Part shown: positions 57,601-64,000 of the stretch, piece after piece | How the letters are laid out: every line of letters starts with the position of its first letter | Position numbering within the stretch: position 1 is the first letter of the stretch | Assembly (NCBI GenBank): GCA_959347315.1 | Contig: OY365810.1 | Coordinates: 28,324,924 to 28,388,923, forward strand | DNA length: 64,000 nucleotides | DNA from: Bimastos eiseni | Taxonomy: Eukaryota > Annelida > Clitellata > Crassiclitellata > Lumbricidae | Direction: 5' to 3' | Made by a program: the position numbers and the translations under genes | Notes under the pieces: model-generated | Told to the model about the DNA's origin: nothing | Seen by the model: the letters and a program-made list of their open reading frames with translations, nothing else | Database searches by the model: none

Positions 57601-60600
57601 ATGCAGAATTTTGAGTCCAGTAGGTCCTCACAGATGCCTGATAAATATTATTTGGTTTGGATAATGTCAAGTTTCTCGATAAAAAGTCAGTGAACCCGGG
57701 TTCATCGTGATTTTCCCAAATAATGAAACCTTGATTTTTTGCTATTGTATTGGAGGAAGTGAAGATATCTATGCAGAATTTTGAGTCCAGTAGGTCCTCA
57801 CAGATGCCTGATAAATATTATTTGGTTTGGATCATGTCAAGTTTCTCGATAAAAATTCAGTGAACCCGGGTTCATCGTGATTTTCCCAAATAATGAAACC
57901 TTGATTTTTTGCTATTGTATTGGAGGAAGTGAAGATATCTATGCAGAATTTTGAGTCCAGTAGGTCCTCACAGATGCCTGATAAATATTATTTGGTTTGG
58001 ATCATGTCAAGTTTCTCGATAAAAAGTCAGTGAACCCGGGTTCATCGTGATTTTCCCAAATAATGAAACCTTGATTTTTTGCTATTGTATTGGAGGAAGT
58101 GAAGATATCTATGCAGAATTTTGAGTCCAGTAGGTCCTCACAGATGCCTGATAAATATTATTTGGTTTGGATCATGTCAAGTTTCTCGATAAAAAGTCAG
58201 TGAACCCGGGTTCATCGTGATTTTCCCAAATAATGAAACCTTGATTTTTTGCTATTGTATTGGAAGAAGTGAAGATATCTATGCAGAATTTTGAGTCCAG
58301 TAGGTCCTCACAGATGCCTGATAAATATTATTTGGTTTGGATCATGTCAAGTTTCTCGATAAAAAGTCAGTGAACCCGGGTTCATCGTGATTTTCCCAAA
58401 TAATGAAACCTTGATTTTTTGCTATTGTATTGGAAGAAGTGAAGATATCTATGCAGAATTTTGAGTCCAGTAGGTCCTCACAGATGCCTGATAAATATTA
58501 TTTGGTTTGGATCATGTCAAGTTTCTCGATAAAAAGTCAGTGAACCCGGGTTCATCGTGATTTTCCCAAATAATGAAACCTTGATTTTTTGCTATTGTAT
58601 TGGAAGAAGTGAAGATATCTATGCAGAATTTTGAGTCCAGTAGGTCCTCACAGATGCCTGATAAATATTATTTGGTTTGGATCATGTCAAGTTTCTCGAT
58701 AAAAAGTCAGTGAACCCGGGTTCATCGTGATTTTCCCAAATAATGAAACCTTGATTTTTTGCTATTGTATTGGAGGAAGTGAAGATATCTATGCAGAATT
58801 TTGAGTCCAGTAGGTCCTCACAGATGCCTGATAAATATTATTTGGTTTGGATCATGTCAAGTTTCTCGATAAAAAGTCAGTGAACCCGGGTTCATCGTGA
58901 TTTTCCCAAATAATGAAACCTTGATTTTTTGCTATTGTATTGGAGGAAGTGAAGATATCTATGCAGAATTTTGAGTCCAGTAGGTCCTCACAGATGCTTG
59001 ATAAATATTATTTGGTTTGGATCATGTCAAGTTTCTCGATAAAAAGTCAGTGAACCCGGGTTCATCGTGATTTTCCCAAATAATGAAACCTTGATTTTTT
59101 GCTATTGTATTGGAAGAAGTGAAGATATCTATGCAGAATTTTGAGTCCAGTAGGTCCTCACAGATGCCTGATAAATATTAGTTGGTTTGGATCATGTCAA
59201 GTTTCTCGATAAAAATTCAGTGAACCCGGGTTCATCGTGATTTTCCCAAATAATGAAACCTTGATTTTTTGCTATTGTATTGGAGGAAGTGAAGATATCT
59301 ATGCAGAATTTTGAGTCCAGTAGGTCCTCACAGATGCCTGATAAATATTATTTGGTTTGGATCATGTCAAGTTTCTCGATAAAAAGTCAGTGAACCCGGG
59401 TTCATCGTGATTTTCCCAAATAATGAAACCTTGATTTTTTGCTATTGTATTGGAAGAAGTGAAGATATCTATGCAGAATTTTGATGCCAATAGCTCCTCA
59501 CAGATGCTTGATAAATATTATTTGGTTTGGATCGTGTCAAGTTTCTCGATAAAAAGTCAGTGAACCCGGGTTCATCGTGATTTTCCCAAATAATGAAACC
59601 TTGATTTTTTGCTATTGTATTGGAAGAAGTGAAGATATCTATGCAGAATTTTGATGCCAATAGCTCCTCACAGATGCTTGATAAATATTATTTGGTTTGG
59701 ATCATGTCAAGTTTCTCGATAAAAAGTCAGTGAACCCGGGTTCATCGTGATTTTCCCAAATAATGAAACCTTGATTTTTTGCTATTGTATTGGAAGAAGT
59801 GAAGATATCTATGCAGAATTTTGAGTCCAGTAGGTCCTCACAGATGCTTGATAAATATTATTTGGTTTGGATCATGTCAAGTTTCTCGATAAAAATTCAG
59901 TGAACCCGGGTTCATCGTGATTTTCCCAAATAATGAAACCTTGATTTTTTGCTATTGTATTGGAAGAAGTGAAGATATCTATGCAGAATTTTGAGTCCAG
60001 TAGGTCCTCACAGATGCTTGATAAATATTATTTGCTTTGGATCATGTCAAGTTTCTCGATAAAAAGTCAGTGAACCCGGGTTCATCGTGATTTTCCCAAA
60101 TAATGAAACCTTGATTTTTTGCTATTGTATTGGAGGAAGTGAAGATATCTATGCAGAATTTTGAGTCCAGTAGGTCCTCACAGATGCCTGATAAATATTA
60201 TTTGGTTTGGATCATGTCAAGTTTCTCGATAAAAAGTCAGTGAACCCGGGTTCATCGTGATTTTCCCAAATAATGAAACCTTGATTTTTTGCTATTGTAT
60301 TGGAGGAAGTGAAGATATCTATGCAGAATTTTGAGTCCAGTAGGTCCTCACAGATGCCTGATAAATATTATTTGGTTTGGATCATGTCAAGTTTCTCGAT
60401 AAAAAGTCAGTGAACCCGGGTTCATCGTGATTTTCCCAAATAATGAAACCTTGATTTTTTGCTATTGTATTGGAAGAAGTGAAGATATCTATGCAGAATT
60501 TTGAGTCCAGTAGGTCCTCACAGATGCCTGATAAATATTATTTGGTTTGGATAATGTCAAGTTTCTCGATAAAAAGTCAGTGAACCCGGGTTCATCGTGA

Positions 60601-63600
60601 TTTTCCCAAATAATGAAACCTTGATTTTTTGCTATTGTATTGGAAGAAGTGAAGATATCTATGCAGAATTTTGAGTCCAGTAGGTCCTCACAGATGCCTG
60701 ATAAATATTATTTGGTTTGGATCATGTCAAGTTTCTCGATAAAAAGTCAGTGAACCCGGGTTCATCGTGATTTTCCCAAATAATGAAACCTTGATTTTTT
60801 GCTATTGTATTGGAAGAAGTGAAGATATCTATGCAGAATTTTGAGTCCAGTAGGTCCTCACAGATGCCTGATAAATATTATTTGGTTTGGATCATGTCAA
60901 GTTTCTCGATAAAAAGTCAGTGAACCCGGGTTCATCGTGATTTTCCCAAATAATGAAACCTTGATTTTTTGCTATTGTATTGGAAGAAGTGAAGATATCT
61001 ATGCAGAATTTTGAGTCCAGTAGGTCCTCACAGATGCCTGATAAATATTATTTGGTTTGGATCATGTCAAGTTTCTCGATAAAAAGTCAGTGAACCCGGG
61101 TTCATCGTGATTTTCCCAAATAATGAAACCTTGATTTTTTGCTATTGTATTGGAAGAAGTGAAGATATCTATGCAGAATTTTGAGTCCAGTAGGTCCTCA
61201 CAGATGCCTGATAAATATTAGTTGGTTTGGATCATGTCAAGTTTCTCGATAAAAATTCAGTGAACCCGGGTTCATCGTGATTTTCCCAAATAATGAAACC
61301 TTGATTTTTTGCTATTGTATTGGAAGAAGTGAAGATATCTATGCAGAATTTTGAGTCCAGTAGGTCCTCACAGATGCCTGATAAATATTATTTGGTTTGG
61401 ATCATGTCAAGTTTCTCGATAAAAAGTCAGTGAACCCGGGTTCATCGTGATTTTCCCAAATAATGAAACCTTGATTTTTTGCTATTGTATTGGAAGAAGT
61501 GAAGATATCTATGCAGAATTTTGATGCCAATAGCTCCTCACAGATGCTTGATAAATATTATTTGGTTTGGATCGTGTCAAGTTTCTCGATAAAAAGTCAG
61601 TGAACCCGGGTTCATCGTGATTTTCCCAAATAATGAAACCTTGATTTTTTGCTATTGTATTGGAAGAAGTGAAGATATCTATGCAGAATTTTGATGCCAA
61701 TAGGTCCTCACAGATGCTTGATAAATATTATTTGGTTTGGATCATGTCAAGTTTCTCGATAAAAAGTCAGTGAACCCGGGTTCATCGTGATTTTCCCAAA
61801 TAATGAAACCTTGATTTTTTGCTATTGTATTGGAAGAAGTGAAGATATCTATGCAGAATTTTGAGTCCAGTAGGTCCTCACAGATGCTTGATAAATATTA
61901 TTTGGTTTGGATCATGTCAAGTTTCTCGATAAAAATTCAGTGAACCCGGGTTCATCGTGATTTTCCCAAATAATGAAACCTGGATTTTTTGCTATTGTAT
62001 TGGAAGAAGTGAAGATATCTATGCAGAATTTTGAGTCCAGTAGGTCCTCACAGATGCTTGATAAATATTATTTGCTTTGGATCATGTCAAGTTTCTCGAT
62101 AAAAAGTCAGTGAACCCGGGTTCATCGTGATTTTCCCAAATAATGAAACCTTGATTTTTTGCTATTGTATTGGAGGAAGTGAAGATATCTATGCAGAATT
62201 TTGAGTCCAGTAGGTCCTCACAGATGCCTGATAAATATTATTTGGTTTGGATCATGTCAAGTTTCTCGATAAAAAGTCAGTGAACCCGGGTTCATCGTGA
62301 TTTTCCCAAATAATGAAACCTTGATTTTTTGCTATTGTATTGGAGGAAGTGAAGATATCTATGCAGAATTTTGAGTCCAGTAGGTCCTCACAGATGCCTG
62401 ATAAATATTATTTGGTTTGGATAATGTCAAGTTTCTCGATAAAAAGTCAGTGAACCCGGGTTCATCGTGATTTTCCCAAATAATGAAACCTTGATTTTTT
62501 GCTATTGTATTGGAGGAAGTGAAGATATCTATGCAGAATTTTGAGTCCAGTAGGTCCTCACAGATGCCTGATAAATATTATTTGGTTTGGATCATGTCAA
62601 GTTTCTCGATAAAAAGTCAGTGAACCCGGGTTCATCGTGATTTTCCCAAATAATGAAACCTGGATTTTTTGCTATTGTATTGGAAGAAGTGAAGATATCT
62701 ATGCAGAATTTTGATGCCAATAGGTCCTCACAGATGCCTGATAAATATTATTTGGTTTGGATCATGTCAAGTTTCTCGATAAAAAGTCAGTGAACCCGGG
62801 TTCATCGTGATTTTCCCAAATAATGAAACCTTGATTTTTTGCTATTGTATTGGAAGAAGTGAAGATATCTATGCAGAATTTTGAGTCCAGTAGGTCCTCA
62901 CAGATGCCTGATAAATATTATTTGGTTTGGATCATGTCAAGTTTCTCGATAAAAAGTCAGTGAACCCGGGTTCATCGTGATTTTCCCAAATAATGAAACC
63001 TTGATTTTTTGCTATTGTATTGGAGGAAGTGAAGATATCTATGCAGAATTTTGAGTCCAGTAGGTCCTCACAGATGCCTGATAAATATTATTTGGTTTGG
63101 ATCATGTCAAGTTTCTCGATAAAAAGTCAGTGAACCCGGGTTCATTGTGATTTTCCCAAATAATGAAACCTTGATTTTTTGCTATTGTATTGGAAGAAGT
63201 GAAGATATCTATGCAGAATTTTGATGCCAATAGGTCCTCACAGATGCTTGATAAATATTATTTGGTTTGGATAATGTCAAGTTTCTCGATAAAAAGTCAG
63301 TGAACCCGGGTTCATCGTGATTTTCCCAAATAATGAAACCTGGATTTTTTGCTATTGTATTGGAAGAAGTGAAGATATCTATGCAGAATTTTGAGTCCAG
63401 TAGGTCCTCACAGATGCCTGATAAATATTATTTGGTTTGGATCATGTCAAGTTTCTCGATAAAAAGTCAGTGAACCCGGGTTCATCGTGATTTTCCCAAA
63501 TAATGAAACCTTGATTTTTTGCTATTGTATTGGAAGAAGTGAAGATATCTATGCAGAATTTTGATGCCAATAGGTCCTCACAGATGCTTGATAAATATTA

Positions 63601-64000
63601 TTTGGTTTGGATCATGTCAAGTTTCTCGATAAAAAGTCAGTGAACCCGGGTTCATCGTGATTTTCCCAAATAATGAAACCTTGATTTTTTGCTATTGTTA
63701 TTGAGGAAGTGAAGATATCTATGCAGAATTTTGAGTCCAGTAGGTCCTCACAGATGCCTGATAAATATTATTTGGTTTGGATCATGTCAAGTTTCTCGAT
63801 AAAAAGTCAGTGAACCCGGGTTCATCGTGATTTTCCCAAATAATGAAACCTTGATTTTTTGCTATTGTATTGGAAGAAGTGAAGATATCTATGCAGAATT
63901 TTGATGCCAATAGGTCCTCACAGATGCTTGATAAATATTATTTGGTTTGGATCATGTCAAGTTTCTCGATAAAAATTCAGTGAACCCGGGTTCATCGTGA
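36625..64000. repeat. 170-bp satellite DNA array, about 161 monomers, open at the right edge
   Basis: A 170-bp unit, about 36% GC, repeats head to tail from the array edge to the end of the window. Taking GCTATTGTAT as a phase mark, copies fall at 36661 + 170n; the copy at 63861 is n = 160 exactly, so there is no net length change over 27.2 kb. Only the first partial copy is clearly diverged. Most monomers contain the palindrome TGAACCCGGGTTCA. Linked variants define two main monomer types (TTGAGTCCAGTAGG...GCCTG and TTGATGCCAATAG...GCTTG), and rarer variants recur as blocks, showing higher-order repeats. Size, composition and organisation are like those of (peri)centromeric satellites; that function is inference. 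Small open frames inside it are not genes. Confidence 0.97.

Noticed and set aside
41109..61700. Repeated 63-codon open frames on the minus strand of the satellite
   Set aside because: They begin at TTG rather than ATG, exist only where two neighbouring monomers carry the right variants, and the 170-bp period is not a multiple of three, so no longer frame is possible. They are by-products of the repeat.
36625..64000. CRISPR-like array
   Set aside because: The repeats are contiguous 170-bp monomers without spacers and the DNA is clearly animal.
36625..64000. CENP-B box in the satellite
   Set aside because: No monomer segment fits the TTCG....A..CGGG core; the CCCGGG palindrome is a different site.

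Overview
The window is nuclear DNA from an intron-rich animal, most likely an invertebrate. Base composition is AT-rich, coding is split into short exons with GT-AG introns of about 0.3-2.5 kb, and tRNA-derived SINEs, CR1/L2-type LINE 3' ends and hAT-like DNA transposons fill the introns. The species cannot be told from the sequence. No prokaryotic operon, CRISPR array or tRNA/rRNA gene is present.

From left to right: (1) 1-9593 (+), the last nine exons of a SLIP-GC/NUGGC-type dynamin-like nuclear GTPase, with an unusual C-terminal tail carrying three SUMO-acceptor consensus sites and a terminal SUMO-interaction motif. (2) 9.7-14.9 kb, a gene-free stretch of repeat remnants (inverted-repeat elements, hAT-like ends, a LINE 3' end). 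(3) 14955-25283 (+), a complete 13-exon gene for a cytosolic UshA/5'-nucleotidase-type metallophosphatase of 615 residues. (4) 25.4-28.5 kb, an intergenic region with TA microsatellites and an antisense LINE fragment. (5) 36053-28596 (-), a complete six-exon NDUFS3 gene (complex I 30 kDa subunit, 272 residues) whose introns hold a 479-bp inverted-repeat transposon and a hAT-like element with a SINE nested inside it. (6) 36.1-36.6 kb, the NDUFS3 upstream region. (7) About 36625 to the right edge, a 27.4-kb tandem array of a 170-bp satellite, about 161 monomers, running out of the window.

The three genes have no evident pathway link. The first two are transcribed rightward, and NDUFS3 converges on the second, with poly(A) signals at 25428 (+) and 28466 (-). 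NDUFS3 starts only about 570 bp from the satellite edge.

The most striking object is the satellite. Its monomer is nucleosome-sized (170 bp, about 36% GC), every register point checked shows exactly 170-bp spacing over 160 periods, most monomers carry a perfect 14-bp palindrome, and linked variants reveal higher-order repeats of 10-19 monomers plus a larger internal duplication. This is the architecture expected of a (peri)centromeric satellite, but its location and function are inference.
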